Notes: generated by a model not told the origin, from the letters alone. 64,000 nt of DNA from Pseudomonas azerbaijanoccidentalis (GCF_019145495.1 NZ_JAHSTU010000002.1:682001-746000), one strand, 5' to 3'; numbered from the stretch's first letter, positions 1-9,342 are shown. Translations and numbers: made by a program.

Positions 1-666
1 ACGGAAGATGATCGGGAAGCCTTCGCCGACCGCCGCACGCGCCGCCTGAATCAGTTCGATGGCAAAACGCGAACGGTTGGCCAGGCTGCCACCGTATTCG
101 TCAGTGCGCTGGTTGCTGCCTTCCCAGAAGAACTGGTCTACCAGATAGCCGTGAGCGCCGTGGATTTCCACGCCGTCCATGCCGATGCTCTGGGCATCCT
201 TGGCGGCCTGGGCGAACGCGGCAATCACGTCCTGAATGTCTTGGTGGGTCATGCCGTGAACCACGACTTGCCCGTCCTTGATTTTCTCCGACGGCCCGTA
301 ACCCGGCACGCTGGCGTCCGGCTCGGTGCCGATGCGACGCACACTGCCGACATGCCACAACTGCGGAACGATCTTGCCGCCTTCGGCATGGACCGCGTCG
401 ACCACTTTCTTCCAGCCGGCCAGCGCGGCCTCACCGTAGAAATGCGGTACGTTCGGGTAACCGTTGGAAGCCTGGTGACCGACGGTGGTGCCCTCGGTGA
501 TGATCAAGCCAACGCCCGCAGCGGCACGACGACGGTAATACTCGATGACTTTGGAGTTAGGCACGCCACCCGGTGAAAACGAGCGGGTCATTGGCGCCAT
601 GACAACGCGGGTCGGCAGTTCGAGGGTGCCGAGGTGGAACGGTTTGAACAGGGCTTTGACGGGCAT
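1..666 (-). CDS. NADH:flavin oxidoreductase (old yellow enzyme family), C-terminus cut by window edge
   Basis: The reverse strand reads open from an ATG at 666 to the window edge, giving 222 codons of an FMN-dependent ene-reductase. The N-terminus (MPVKALFKPFHLGTLELPTR) and the segments MAPMTRS, GTTVGHQ, QLWHVGS and GAHGYLVDQFFWEG with the following QRTDEYGGSLANRSRFA region are typical of the old yellow enzyme / 12-oxophytodienoate reductase family. These cytosolic enzymes reduce activated alkenes, nitro compounds or quinones with NAD(P)H. Full-length members are about 350-370 residues, so roughly the last 40 percent lies outside. The physiological substrate cannot be read from the sequence. 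Confidence 0.88.
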   Translation of the reverse strand, partial: MPVKALFKPFHLGTLELPTRVVMAPMTRSFSPGGVPNSKVIEYYRRRAAAGVGLIITEGTTVGHQASNGYPNVPHFYGEAALAGWKKVVDAVHAEGGKIVPQLWHVGSVRRIGTEPDASVPGYGPSEKIKDGQVVVHGMTHQDIQDVIAAFAQAAKDAQSIGMDGVEIHGAHGYLVDQFFWEGSNQRTDEYGGSLANRSRFAIELIQAARAAVGEGFPIIFR

Positions 667-772
667 GGGACGCTCCACGGAAGAATGACTTTATGACGGC
701 GATAATATGGAGAGTCCGAGGCCTTGAACAGCATTATTGATTTTGGTGATTAAGAGTCAAAAGACACAAAGC

Positions 773-841
773 AAAAGATCGCAGCCTTCGGCACCTCCTA
801 CGGGTACACATTCGCCGTAGGAGCTGCCGAAGGCTGCGATC
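773..841. repeat. REPIN (paired REP elements, GATCGCAGCCTTCGGC family)
   Basis: Two copies of the REP core GATCGCAGCCTTCGG stand in inverted orientation, separated by about 20 bases, between two genes read on the minus strand. The left arm carries one change (CACCTCC instead of CAGCTCC). The same element recurs at about nine other places in the window. Confidence 0.85.
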
Positions 842-861
842 CCCTGATCTTGATCTCTGGC

Positions 862-1344
862 TTAACTCAGCGCTTTTTCAATCGCGTGAACGATGGTCGG
901 ATCATCCGGTGCCGTACGCGGCGAGAAACGCGCCAGTACGCGACCATCCTTGCCCAGCAGGAATTTTTCGAAGTTCCAGGTGATGTCCCCCGGAAACTCC
1001 GCGCCCTCGCCTGCCAGCAATTTGTACAACTGATGACGCTCGTGACCGTTGACTTCCAGCTTGCTGGACAACGGAAAGGTCACGCCGTAGTTGAGGCTGC
1101 AAAAATCCTGGATCTCTTGCTCGGTGCCCGGCTCCTGCCCGGCAAACTGGTTGCACGGCAAACCTAGCACGCTGAAACCCTTGGCCTTGTATTGCTGGTA
1201 GAGGTTTTCCAGCGCGGCATATTGCGGGGTAAGGCCACATTTGGAGGCAACGTTGACCACCAGCACGACTTGCCCCTTGAACGGTGCCAGAGGTAGCGCC
1301 TGACCATCCAGGGCTGTCAAATTAAGGTCGTGAAAAGCACTCAT
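862..1344 (-). CDS. Glutathione peroxidase family thiol peroxidase
   Basis: This 160-residue cytosolic peroxidase reduces hydrogen peroxide or organic hydroperoxides using glutathione or thioredoxin. The peroxidatic cysteine is Cys36 in NVASKCGLT, so it is a Cys rather than a selenocysteine enzyme. The GPx motif LGLPCNQFAGQEPG (about residues 60-73) supplies the Gln of the catalytic tetrad, and WNFEKFL (about 123) supplies Trp and Asn. Length matches bacterial BtuE/GpxA proteins. It is monocistronic, with a REPIN downstream and the slyD terminator upstream. The thiol donor cannot be decided from sequence alone. Confidence 0.92.
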   Translation of the reverse strand: MSAFHDLNLTALDGQALPLAPFKGQVVLVVNVASKCGLTPQYAALENLYQQYKAKGFSVLGLPCNQFAGQEPGTEQEIQDFCSLNYGVTFPLSSKLEVNGHERHQLYKLLAGEGAEFPGDITWNFEKFLLGKDGRVLARFSPRTAPDDPTIVHAIEKALS

Positions 1345-1413
1345 GAGGTACTCCAGATTCCAGTGTTCTTCTCGAAACAGCCGCTTGGCGGTGTTACACG
1401 GACAGCCGCAGAC

Positions 1414-1438
1414 TAAAAAGGCGCCCTCGGGGCGCCTC
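1414..1438 (-). terminator. Rho-independent terminator of slyD
   Basis: On the minus strand a GC-rich hairpin (AGGCGCC / GGCGCCT arms) is followed by a run of five T residues, about 30 bases after the slyD stop codon. Confidence 0.8.
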
Positions 1439-1467
1439 TCCAGTACTCGAAAGCTTAGCGCAGAAAA

Positions 1468-1953
1468 TCAGTGGTGATGGCCACCTTCGCCATGGACGTG
1501 GCCATGAGCGATTTCTTCCTGGCTGGCGTCACGGATGTCAATGATCTTGACCTGGAAATTCAGGCGCTGACCAGCCAACGGGTGGTTACCGTCAACGGTA
1601 ACGTCGTCGCCGTCCAGATCACGAATGGTCACGATTTGCATCTGGCCGTCCGGAGCGGAAGCGTGGAACTGCATGCCCACTTCCAGCTCGTCAACGCCTT
1701 CGAACATGCTGCGGCTCAGGGTGCTGACCAGTTCGGCAGCGTACTCGCCGTAAGCATCTTCAGGTTCAACGGCTACGGTCAGCTCGTCGCCGACAGCTTT
1801 GCCTTCCAGCGCCTTTTCCAGGCCCGGGATGATGTTGCCTGCGCCTTGCAGGTAGACCAGCGGCGCGCCGCCGGCGGAGCTGTCGATGACCTCACCAGCG
1901 TCGTTGGTCAGGGTATAGTCGATGGAGACAGCCTTATTGGCGGCGATCAGCAT
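1468..1953 (-). CDS. slyD: FKBP-type peptidyl-prolyl isomerase SlyD
   Basis: This 161-residue protein begins MLIAANKAVSIDYTL. The reading frame extends 32 codons further upstream, but that part has no FKBP similarity, so the ATG at 1953 is chosen. It has the SlyD arrangement: an FKBP domain split by the insert-in-flap chaperone domain (roughly residues 70-125), then a histidine-rich tail (HGHVHGEGGHHH) that binds nickel in the family. It acts in the cytosol as a folding helper and, in enterobacteria, in nickel delivery to hydrogenase. The tail is short compared with E. coli SlyD, so metal storage capacity is probably modest. Its start overlaps the divergent DUF3565 gene. Confidence 0.93.
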   Translation of the reverse strand: MLIAANKAVSIDYTLTNDAGEVIDSSAGGAPLVYLQGAGNIIPGLEKALEGKAVGDELTVAVEPEDAYGEYAAELVSTLSRSMFEGVDELEVGMQFHASAPDGQMQIVTIRDLDGDDVTVDGNHPLAGQRLNFQVKIIDIRDASQEEIAHGHVHGEGGHHH

Positions 1954-2248
1954 GGGGCGAGACCTTTTGCATAAGAATATTGAAAGACCCAGTTTAGCGA
2001 AGCAATCGCCTGAAAGCGAACACAACCCGGACAAACGGGATTCGACCATAACCGGGTTTCATCAGGATGAGGACGGCCATTGGGTGGCCGAGCTTTCCTG
2101 CGGCCACACCCAGCACCTGCGCCACCAGCCGCCGTGGCAATCACGGGCGTGGGTCATGGACCCGGTGCAACGCCTTGAAAAAATAGGCCAGCCCTTTGCT
2201 TGCGGTTGGTGCGCACAGGGCTCGGTTAGCGATAACCTTGGCGACTGA
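1952..2248 (+). CDS. DUF3565 domain small protein
   Basis: This small basic protein matches the DUF3565 pattern: GFHQDEDGHWVAELSCGHTQH, then HQPPWQSRAWV and a C-terminal CGWC pair. The conserved Cys and His residues suggest a small zinc-binding fold, but no function is established. The start is uncertain. The ATG at 1952 overlaps the slyD start on the other strand, and a TTG at 1967 has a better purine-rich sequence (GGGGCGAG) upstream. Either start puts the two genes head to head with their 5' ends overlapping or almost touching. It ends about 60 bases before pta. Confidence 0.75.
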   Translation: MGRDLLHKNIERPSLAKQSPESEHNPDKRDSTITGFHQDEDGHWVAELSCGHTQHLRHQPPWQSRAWVMDPVQRLEKIGQPFACGWCAQGSVSDNLGD

Positions 2249-2308
2249 ATTTCGGTAGATCGTCAGACATAGATGATCACCTTTGCCATGCTCCTCCAGA
2301 GAATCCGC

Positions 2309-4408
2309 ATGCAAACTTTTTTTATCGCGCCCACCGATTTTGGAGTGGGTCTGACCTCCATCAGCCTCGGGCTGGTGCGTACCCTTGAGCGCGCCGGGCT
2401 CAAGGTCGGCTTTTTCAAACCGATTGCCCAGCCGCACCCGGGCGACACGGGACCTGAACGCTCCACCGAACTGGTGGCCCGCACCCACGGTTTGAAGCCG
2501 CCTCAGCCGTTGGGCCTGGCCCACGTCGAGCGCATGCTCGGCGACGGTCAGCTCGATGAGCTGCTCGAAGAAATCATCACCCTTTATCAGCAGGCCGCTA
2601 TCGGCAAGGACGTGCTGATCGTCGAAGGCATGGTCCCGACCCGCAGCGCCAGTTACGCCGCGCGGGTCAACCTGCATTTGGCCAAGAGCCTCGACGCTGA
2701 AGTGATCCTGGTCTCGGCACCGGAAAACGAAGTGCTGACCGAACTCTCCGGCCGTGTTGAGTTGCAGGCGCAATTGTTTGGCGGCCCGAAAGACCCGAAA
2801 GTCCTTGGCGTGATCCTCAACAAGGTCAAGACCGACGAAAGCATGGAGGCCTTCGCCTCACGCCTGAAGGAACATTCACCGCTGTTGCGCAGCGGCGATT
2901 TCCGCCTGCTGGGCTGTATCCCGTTTCAGCCGGAGCTGAACGCGCCGCGCACCCGTGACGTTGCTGATCTGATGGGCGCCCAAGTGCTCAACGCCGGCGA
3001 CTACGAAACACGGCGCATGACCAAAATCATCATCTGCGCCCGCACCATGCGCAACACGGTGGAATTGCTCAAGCCCGGCGTGCTCGTGGTGACGCCAGGC
3101 GATCGCGACGACATCATCCTCGCTGTCAGCCTCGCGGCCATGAATGGCGTGCCGCTGGCCGGCCTGTTGCTGACCAGCGATACCCTGCCCGACCCGCGCA
3201 TCATGGACTTGTGCCGGGGCGCGTTGCAGGCGGGCTTGCCGGTGTTGTCGGTGAGTACCGGTTCCTACGACACCGCCAACCAGTTGAACGGGCTGAACAA
3301 GGAAATCCCGATCGACGACCGCGAGCGCGCCGAAATCATCACCGATTTCGTTGCCAGCCATCTGGATGCCAAATGGCTGCACCAGCGCTGCGGCACGCCC
3401 CGGGAAATGCGCTTGTCGCCGGCGGTGTTCCGTTATCAGCTGATCCAGCGTGCGCAGAGCGCTAACAAGCGCATCGTGTTGCCCGAAGGCAGTGAACCGT
3501 TGACCGTGCAAGCGGCCGCGATCTGCCAGGCCCGAGGCATCGCCCGTTGCGTGTTGCTGGCCAAGCCCGAAGACGTGCAGGCCGTTGCCCGCGCCCAAGG
3601 GATCGAGTTGCCGCCGGGGCTGGAAATTCTTGATCCGGACCTGATCCGCGAACGCTACGTCGAGCCGATGGTTTCGCTGCGCAAGAGCAAAAGCCTCAAC
3701 GCGCCGATGGCCGAGCAGCAACTGGAAGACACCGTGGTGATCGGCACCATGATGCTGGCGCTGGATGAGGTCGATGGGCTGGTTTCGGGTGTGATTCACT
3801 CCACCGCCAATACCATTCGCCCGGCCCTTCAACTGATTAAAACCGCGCCGGGTTGCACACTGGTGTCCTCGGTGTTCTTCATGCTGTTTCCAGAGGAAGT
3901 GCTGGTCTACGGCGACTGCGTGATGAACCCGCACCCGAGCGCCAGCGAGCTGGCCGAGATTGCGCTGCAAAGTGCGGATTCGGCAGCGGCGTTCGGCATC
4001 ACTCCGCGCGTGGCGATGATCAGCTACTCCAGCGGTGAATCGGCCAGCGGCGAAGAAGTCGAGAAGGTCCGTGAAGCCACCCTGCTCGCCCACGAACAGC
4101 AACATTCATTGCTGATCGACGGCCCGTTGCAGTACGACGCCGCCGCCAACGAAACCGTGGCCCGGCAATTGGCGCCGAACAGTCAGGTGGCCGGTCGCGC
4201 CACCGTGTTCGTGTTCCCCGACCTCAACACTGGCAACACCACTCACAAAGCGGTGCAACGCAGCGCCGACTGCGTCAGCCTCGGGCCGATGCTGCAAGGC
4301 CTGCGCAAACCGGTGAATGATTTGCCGCGAGGCGCGCAAGTCGACGACATCGTCTACACCATCGCGTTGACCGCGATCCAGGCAGCCAACCGACCTATGG
4401 ATGTTTAA
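2309..4408 (+). CDS. pta: Phosphate acetyltransferase, long form
   Basis: Pta interconverts acetyl-CoA and acetyl phosphate, normally paired with acetate kinase. The 699-residue protein starts at MQTFFIAPTDFGVGLTS; an in-frame extension to 2273 lacks similarity. It has the long-form architecture: an N-terminal P-loop-like BioD/DRTGG-type region (about 1-370) and a C-terminal PTA_PTB catalytic domain (about 380-699) with LPEGSEPLTVQAA and the YSSGESASGEEVEKVREA segment. No ackA is adjacent. The next gene, an acyltransferase, begins directly after its stop codon (TAAATG), so the two are probably cotranscribed. Confidence 0.95.
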   Translation: MQTFFIAPTDFGVGLTSISLGLVRTLERAGLKVGFFKPIAQPHPGDTGPERSTELVARTHGLKPPQPLGLAHVERMLGDGQLDELLEEIITLYQQAAIGKDVLIVEGMVPTRSASYAARVNLHLAKSLDAEVILVSAPENEVLTELSGRVELQAQLFGGPKDPKVLGVILNKVKTDESMEAFASRLKEHSPLLRSGDFRLLGCIPFQPELNAPRTRDVADLMGAQVLNAGDYETRRMTKIIICARTMRNTVELLKPGVLVVTPGDRDDIILAVSLAAMNGVPLAGLLLTSDTLPDPRIMDLCRGALQAGLPVLSVSTGSYDTANQLNGLNKEIPIDDRERAEIITDFVASHLDAKWLHQRCGTPREMRLSPAVFRYQLIQRAQSANKRIVLPEGSEPLTVQAAAICQARGIARCVLLAKPEDVQAVARAQGIELPPGLEILDPDLIRERYVEPMVSLRKSKSLNAPMAEQQLEDTVVIGTMMLALDEVDGLVSGVIHSTANTIRPALQLIKTAPGCTLVSSVFFMLFPEEVLVYGDCVMNPHPSASELAEIALQSADSAAAFGITPRVAMISYSSGESASGEEVEKVREATLLAHEQQHSLLIDGPLQYDAAANETVARQLAPNSQVAGRATVFVFPDLNTGNTTHKAVQRSADCVSLGPMLQGLRKPVNDLPRGAQVDDIVYTIALTAIQAANRPMDV

Positions 4409-5311
4409 ATGCTGGATTTCCTACCTGCTCCGCTGCGGGGCGTGATTGCCGCACTGTTGTTGGCGTTGAACACAATTCTGCTCTGCTCGTTTCTGTTCTG
4501 CGTAGCGCTCGTCAAGGCCTTGCCGTTTGCCCTCACTCAGCGTCTCGCGGGCTGGCTGATGAGCCACACCCACGAAGCCTGGATCAGCCTAAACAAGGGC
4601 TGGATGAACCTGGTGCGCCGCACACGCTGGCACATCAGCGGCCTGCAAGGCCTCGACTATCAGCACTCGTACCTGATCACCAGCAACCACCAGAGCTGGG
4701 TCGACATTCTGGTACTGCAATACGTGCTCAACCGTCGTATCCAGCCGCTGAAGTTTTTCCTCAAACAGGAACTGATCTGGGTGCCGGTGATCGGGCTGGC
4801 ATGGTGGGCGCTGGGCTTTCCGTTCATGAAGCGTTACTCCAAGGCGTACCTGGAAAAACACCCGGAGAAGAAAGGCAAAGATCTGGAAACCACCCGCAAG
4901 ACCTGCGCCAAATTTCGCAATAACCCAGTGGGCATTTTCAATTTCGTCGAGGGCACGCGCTTCACCGAGGGCAAGCACAAGCAACAGCAATCGCCGTTTC
5001 GTTATTTGCTAAAACCCAAGGCTGGCGGTATTGCGTTCGTGCTGGATGCGATGGGTGAACAACTGGAGTCGATCGTCAACGTGACCATCCACTACCCGGC
5101 CGGCCGCCCGGGCTTCTGGGACTTGCTGTGCGGGAATGTGGCGGACGTGGTGGTGCACTTTGAAGAGCTGAAGATTCCGCCGCAGTTCATCGGCAAGAAC
5201 TATGACCAGGACGGTGAATACCGCCTGCAATTCCAGGGCTGGATCAATCAGTTGTGGCTGGACAAGGATGCGTTGCTGGAACAGCTGCACCGCGAGTATC
5301 CAAAGCAGTAA
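4409..5311 (+). CDS. PlsC-type acyltransferase (YihG-like)
   Basis: This 300-residue inner-membrane acyltransferase belongs to the 1-acyl-sn-glycerol-3-phosphate acyltransferase superfamily. One strong N-terminal membrane segment (about residues 10-40) precedes the catalytic motif NHQSWVD (HX4D, about residue 94). The second conserved block is FVEGTRFTEGK (about 178). It likely transfers an acyl chain to a lysophospholipid or related acceptor; E. coli YihG is the closest relative I recognise. It directly abuts pta. It ends just before a REPIN and a terminator shared with convergent cysNC. Confidence 0.85.
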   Translation: MLDFLPAPLRGVIAALLLALNTILLCSFLFCVALVKALPFALTQRLAGWLMSHTHEAWISLNKGWMNLVRRTRWHISGLQGLDYQHSYLITSNHQSWVDILVLQYVLNRRIQPLKFFLKQELIWVPVIGLAWWALGFPFMKRYSKAYLEKHPEKKGKDLETTRKTCAKFRNNPVGIFNFVEGTRFTEGKHKQQQSPFRYLLKPKAGGIAFVLDAMGEQLESIVNVTIHYPAGRPGFWDLLCGNVADVVVHFEELKIPPQFIGKNYDQDGEYRLQFQGWINQLWLDKDALLEQLHREYPKQ

Positions 5312-5315
5312 ATTC

Positions 5316-5394
5316 AAAAGATCGCAGCCTTCGGCAGCTCCTACGTTGGTTCGGCGTTCATCCCGTAGGAGCTGCCGAAGGCTGCGATCTTTTG
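5316..5394. repeat. REPIN (GATCGCAGCCTTCGGC family)
   Basis: A nearly perfect inverted pair of REP units, with arms of about 30 bases running AAAAGATCGCAGCC to CTCCTACG and back, lies between convergent genes. Confidence 0.88.
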
Positions 5395-5410
5395 ACGATC
5401 TGATAGAAAC

Positions 5411-5449
5411 AAAAAAACCCGCCGGATGATCACTCATCGGCGGGTTTTT
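5411..5449. terminator. Bidirectional intrinsic terminator
   Basis: The hairpin CCCGCCG / CGGCGGG, extended by ATGA/TCAT, is flanked by a run of A on the left and T on the right. It can therefore end transcription of the acyltransferase gene on the plus strand and of cysNC on the minus strand. Confidence 0.88.
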
Positions 5450-5465
5450 CATTAACGGCTAAGCC

Positions 5466-7364
5466 TTAGATCGCGCCACGCTTGCGCAGCAGATCCAGCA
5501 CTTGCTTGACGCCTTCTTCCAGCGTAACGGCCTGGGTGTCGATCACCAGATCGGCATCGAGCGGCACGTCGTACGGGAAGGACTCGCCCGGGATGTTATC
5601 CCCGGCTGCCGCGTACAGGCCTTGTGGATCACGCTCGGCGCAGACAGTCGGCGAGGCCTGGACGTAAACCGTCAGCAGACGCTCCTTGCCGATCAGGTCC
5701 TTGGCCTGTTCACGACCTTCAGCACTCGGCGCAACGAACGCTGCCAGAGTCAGCAGACCCGCTTCGTTGAACTGACGCGCAACGTGCGCCGCACGACGCC
5801 AGTTCTCGGTACGTCCGGCGCGATCCTGTGGCAGACCTTTGTTCAGGTCGTGACGCAGGTTCTGGCCATCGAGTACAAACACGGCACGACCCAGGTCGAA
5901 CAACTTGCGCTCAACCGCGTACGCCAGCGTACTTTTGCCAGCGCCCGACAAGCCGCTGAACAACACGGTGGCCGGCTGCTGGCCGAAGCGCTGGGCGCGT
6001 TCTTCGGTGGCAACGTGGGCCAGTTTGCCATGGTGGGTGCTGGTGCCATGGGCCAACGGCTGGGCGACGATCATGCCGGCGCCAACGGTGCCGTTGGTCA
6101 GGCGGTCGATGATGATGAACGCGCCGGTGGTGCGGTTGCTGTCGTAACCGTCGAGGGCAATCGGCGCATCGAGCGCGATCTTGACCTTGCCGATTTCGTT
6201 CAGCTGCAACGCGCTGGCCGGGCCTTCTTCAAGCGTGTTGACGTCGACCTTGTTGACGATGCTGGCGATGGAGCCCGGCACGTAACTGGTGGCGCGCTTG
6301 ATGTCGTATTTCTTGCCCGGCAGCATCGGCTCTTCAGCCATCCACACCAGCATCGCTTCGAAGCTGTCGGTCACCGGTGGCACGTTGTCGGCATGCACCA
6401 ACAGGTCGCCACGGGAGATGTCGATCTCGTCTTCCATGGTCAGCGTGACAGCCTGACCAGGACCGGCGTGCTCCAGCTCACCTTCGAAGGTGACGATGGA
6501 TTTCACACGGCTGCTCTTGCCCGACGGCAGGACCACAACCTCGTCGCCTTTCTTGACGATGCCGCTGGCCAAAGTGCCGGCGAAACCACGGAAGTTCAGG
6601 TTCGGACGGTTGACGTACTGCACCGGGAACCGCAAGTCGGTGAAGTTGCGATCGCCCGCCACTTCCACGGTCTCGAGAATTTCCATCAGCGACTGCCCGG
6701 TGTACCACGGCGAGCGCTCGGACTTGTTCACCACGTTGTCGCCTTTCAGGGCAGACATCGGCACGAAGTGCATGCTGGTCGGCTTCAACTTCAAGCCTTC
6801 GGCGAACTTCAGGTAGTCGGCCTTGATCGACTCGAACACGCCCTGGTCAAAGTCCTTGAGGTCCATCTTGTTGATGGCGACGACGATGTGCTTGATGCCC
6901 AGCAACGAGGCGATGAAGCTGTGGCGACGGGTCTGGGTCTGCACGCCGTAACGGGCGTCGACCAGGATGATCGCCAGGTCACAGGTGGAGGCACCGGTGG
7001 CCATGTTGCGGGTGTACTGCTCATGGCCGGGGGTATCGGCGATGATGAATTTACGCTTGGCGGTAGAGAAATAGCGGTACGCGACATCGATGGTGATGCC
7101 TTGTTCACGCTCGGCCTGCAAGCCATCAACCAGCAACGCCAGGTCGATGTCTTCACCGGTGGTGCCGACTTTTTTCGAGTCGCGGGTAATCGCTTCCAGG
7201 TGATCTTCGTAGATCATCTTGGAGTCGTGCAGCAGGCGCCCGATCAGGGTGCTCTTGCCGTCATCGACGTTACCGCAGGTCAAAAAGCGCAGCAGTTCTT
7301 TACGTTCGTGCTGGCCCAGATAGGCGAGGATGTCCTCGCTGATCAAATCAGATTGGTGCGACAT
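5466..7364 (-). CDS. cysNC: Bifunctional sulfate adenylyltransferase subunit 1 / APS kinase
   Basis: This 632-residue fusion activates sulfate. The N-terminal CysN part is an EF-Tu-like GTPase that drives ATP sulfurylase together with CysD: P-loop [15 protein letters not shown] near residue 30, switch [11 protein letters not shown], and NKMD. The C-terminal part (from about residue 460) is an APS kinase with P-loop GLSGAGKST and [14 protein letters not shown], making PAPS. The fusion is the normal Pseudomonas form. It lies 10 bases downstream of cysD in one operon and ends at the shared terminator. CysB/sulfur-limitation control is expected from the family, but no site was identified. Confidence 0.97.
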   Translation of the reverse strand: MSHQSDLISEDILAYLGQHERKELLRFLTCGNVDDGKSTLIGRLLHDSKMIYEDHLEAITRDSKKVGTTGEDIDLALLVDGLQAEREQGITIDVAYRYFSTAKRKFIIADTPGHEQYTRNMATGASTCDLAIILVDARYGVQTQTRRHSFIASLLGIKHIVVAINKMDLKDFDQGVFESIKADYLKFAEGLKLKPTSMHFVPMSALKGDNVVNKSERSPWYTGQSLMEILETVEVAGDRNFTDLRFPVQYVNRPNLNFRGFAGTLASGIVKKGDEVVVLPSGKSSRVKSIVTFEGELEHAGPGQAVTLTMEDEIDISRGDLLVHADNVPPVTDSFEAMLVWMAEEPMLPGKKYDIKRATSYVPGSIASIVNKVDVNTLEEGPASALQLNEIGKVKIALDAPIALDGYDSNRTTGAFIIIDRLTNGTVGAGMIVAQPLAHGTSTHHGKLAHVATEERAQRFGQQPATVLFSGLSGAGKSTLAYAVERKLFDLGRAVFVLDGQNLRHDLNKGLPQDRAGRTENWRRAAHVARQFNEAGLLTLAAFVAPSAEGREQAKDLIGKERLLTVYVQASPTVCAERDPQGLYAAAGDNIPGESFPYDVPLDADLVIDTQAVTLEEGVKQVLDLLRKRGAI

Positions 7365-7373
7365 GACAACCCC

Positions 7374-8291
7374 TTAGAAATAACCCTGACGTTTTTTGTC
7401 TTCCATGGAGCCGGCGCCATCGTGGTCGATGACACGGCCCTGGCGCTCGGAAGTTCGCGTCAGGAGCATTTCCTGAATGATGTCCGTTAGGCTTTCGGCC
7501 TCGGACTCCACCGCGCCCGTCAACGGGTAGCAGCCAAGGGTACGGAAACGCACTTTCTTTTTGACGATGCGGGCTTTGTCTTCATCGCTCAGGTGTTCGA
7601 GGATGCGCTCGTCGTCGATCATGATCAGCGTGCCGTTTTTCTCGATGACTTCACGCTCGGCGGCGAAGTACAGCGGGACGATCGGGATGCCTTCCAGATA
7701 GATGTACTGCCAGATGTCCAGTTCGGTCCAGTTCGACAGCGGGAACACACGAATGGATTCGCCTTTGTTGACCTTGCCGTTGTAGACGTTCCACAGTTCA
7801 GGACGCTGGTTTTTCGGGTCCCAGCGGTGCTTGCTGTCGCGGAACGAGTACACGCGCTCTTTGGCGCGGGATTTCTCTTCATCGCGACGGGCGCCGCCGA
7901 ATGCTGCGTCGAAACCATGCTTGTCGAGTGCCTGCTTCAGGCCTTCGGTTTTCATGATGTCGGTGTGCTTGGCGCTGCCGTGGGTGAACGGGTTGATGTT
8001 CTGCGCCACGCCGTCCGGGTTAATGTGGGTGATCAGGTCCAGGCCCAGCTCGGCAACCATCTTGTCGCGGAAGCTGTACATCTCCTGGAATTTCCAGCGC
8101 GTGTCGACGTGCATCACCGGGAATGGCAGTTTGCCGGGGAAAAATGCCTTGCGTGCCAGGTGCAGCATCACGGCGGAGTCTTTACCGATGGAGTACAGCA
8201 TCACCGGGTTATCGAACTCGGCGGCCACCTCGCGGATGATGTGGATGCTTTCCGCCTCCAGCTGTTTCAGATGCGTCAGTTTGTCGACCAT
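7374..8291 (-). CDS. cysD: Sulfate adenylyltransferase subunit 2
   Basis: The 305-residue CysD is the catalytic ATP sulfurylase subunit, forming APS from ATP and sulfate with CysN. It is a PAPS-reductase-like PP-loop ATPase: [17 protein letters not shown] (about residues 32-48), [36 protein letters not shown], and a C-terminal [21 protein letters not shown] region conserved in the family. It is first in the operon with cysNC. The ATG at 8291 follows a short purine-rich stretch. Length is normal. Confidence 0.97.
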   Translation of the reverse strand: MVDKLTHLKQLEAESIHIIREVAAEFDNPVMLYSIGKDSAVMLHLARKAFFPGKLPFPVMHVDTRWKFQEMYSFRDKMVAELGLDLITHINPDGVAQNINPFTHGSAKHTDIMKTEGLKQALDKHGFDAAFGGARRDEEKSRAKERVYSFRDSKHRWDPKNQRPELWNVYNGKVNKGESIRVFPLSNWTELDIWQYIYLEGIPIVPLYFAAEREVIEKNGTLIMIDDERILEHLSDEDKARIVKKKVRFRTLGCYPLTGAVESEAESLTDIIQEMLLTRTSERQGRVIDHDGAGSMEDKKRQGYF

Positions 8292-8435
8292 GGCTACTCA
8301 CGAAATCTTTCTTATGAACGGCCAGCGGGCCGTGTTCGAGCGGGGAATCCTAGCACAGCGACCTCTTCTAATCAGGACGCCAACTAGATCGAAAGAGCAT
8401 ATGAATATGCCCGCTCGTTTGGGCTGCCCACCCTG

Positions 8436-8515
8436 CGTAGGAGCTGCCGAAGGCTGCGATCTTTTGACGTTGATTATTCAAGATCAAAAGATCGCAGCCT
8501 TCGGCAGCTCCTACG
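8436..8515. repeat. REPIN (GATCGCAGCCTTCGGC family)
   Basis: Two arms of 32 bases are perfectly inverted around a short spacer containing TTGATTATTCAAGATC. The element lies between cysD and the nif3-like gene. The spacer is nearly the same as in the REPIN at 59693-59774. Confidence 0.9.
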
Positions 8516-8539
8516 GAAGCGATCACATTGCGGGCGGAG

Positions 8540-9298
8540 TCAGATCGGGTTCGGGCAATCGATGAAGATGTGCTCAAGGGCAAACCGCTTCGCCAGGTAA
8601 TCGCCCAGTGCCTGAACGCCATAGCGCTCGGTCGCGTGGTGACCGGCGGCGATGAAGCTGATGTCGTTTTCCCGGGCGCTGTGGAAGGTTTGCTCCGACG
8701 CTTCACCGCTGAGGTACAGGTCGACACCCGCCAACACCGCTTGATCGATATAGCCCTGGCCACCGCCGGTGCACCAGCCCACGCGGCGGATCATGTTGCT
8801 GCCTTCAATCAGCAGCGGTTCACGCCCCATGACTTCCTGCACACGGCGGGCAAAGTCGCGAGGGGTCACCGGTTCGTTCAGCGAGCCAACCAGGCCGACG
8901 ATTTTCAGGTTGTCGGGGTCCAGCGGGCCTTCGACAGTAATGTCGAGCTGACGCGCCAACTGCACGTTGTTGCCGACGTCCGGGTGCAGGTCCAGCGGCA
9001 AGTGATAAGACAACAGACTGATGTCGTGCTTGAGCAAGGTCTTCAAGCGCCGTTGTTTCATGCCGGTGATGCAAGGGTTTTCGCCCTTCCAGAAGTAACC
9101 GTGATGCACCAGCACCAGATCGGCATTGGCCTCGACGGCGGCATCGAGCAAGGCCTGACTGGCCGTGACCCCACTGACGATGCGCATCACCTGCGGCCGG
9201 CCCTCGACCTGCAAACCATTGGGGCAATAATCGGCAATTTTCGAACTGCCAAGGTAACGGTCGGCTTCTTCGACCAGGGTGCTCAGGGCGACGGCCAT
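8540..9298 (-). CDS. Nif3-like dinuclear metal center protein (YbgI family)
   Basis: This 252-residue cytosolic protein belongs to the NIF3/YbgI family, which form toroidal oligomers with two metal ions per subunit. Family metal ligands are visible: HHGYFW (about residue 65), DLHPDVGNN (about 102) and the C-terminal GHHATERYGVQALGDYLAKRF block. The biochemical role is not settled; GTP cyclohydrolase-like and nucleotide-binding activities have been suggested for relatives. It is monocistronic and divergent from algW, sharing an intergenic region of about 100 bases, a neighbourhood that is conserved in Pseudomonas. Confidence 0.9.
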   Translation of the reverse strand: MAVALSTLVEEADRYLGSSKIADYCPNGLQVEGRPQVMRIVSGVTASQALLDAAVEANADLVLVHHGYFWKGENPCITGMKQRRLKTLLKHDISLLSYHLPLDLHPDVGNNVQLARQLDITVEGPLDPDNLKIVGLVGSLNEPVTPRDFARRVQEVMGREPLLIEGSNMIRRVGWCTGGGQGYIDQAVLAGVDLYLSGEASEQTFHSARENDISFIAAGHHATERYGVQALGDYLAKRFALEHIFIDCPNPI

Positions 9299-9342
9299 AA
9301 AAGACTCCTAAATATCCCGTTCAGAGGCACGCGCGGCCTCGT

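Noticed and set aside
2876..4105. A 409-codon minus-strand frame opposite pta
   Set aside because: The composition is rich in Arg, His and Gln without motifs, and pta is unmistakable on the other strand.
5502..7490. A 662-codon open frame on the plus strand opposite cysNC
   Set aside because: It is antisense to a complete CysNC protein, with no ribosome-binding site and low-complexity composition. It is a shadow frame.
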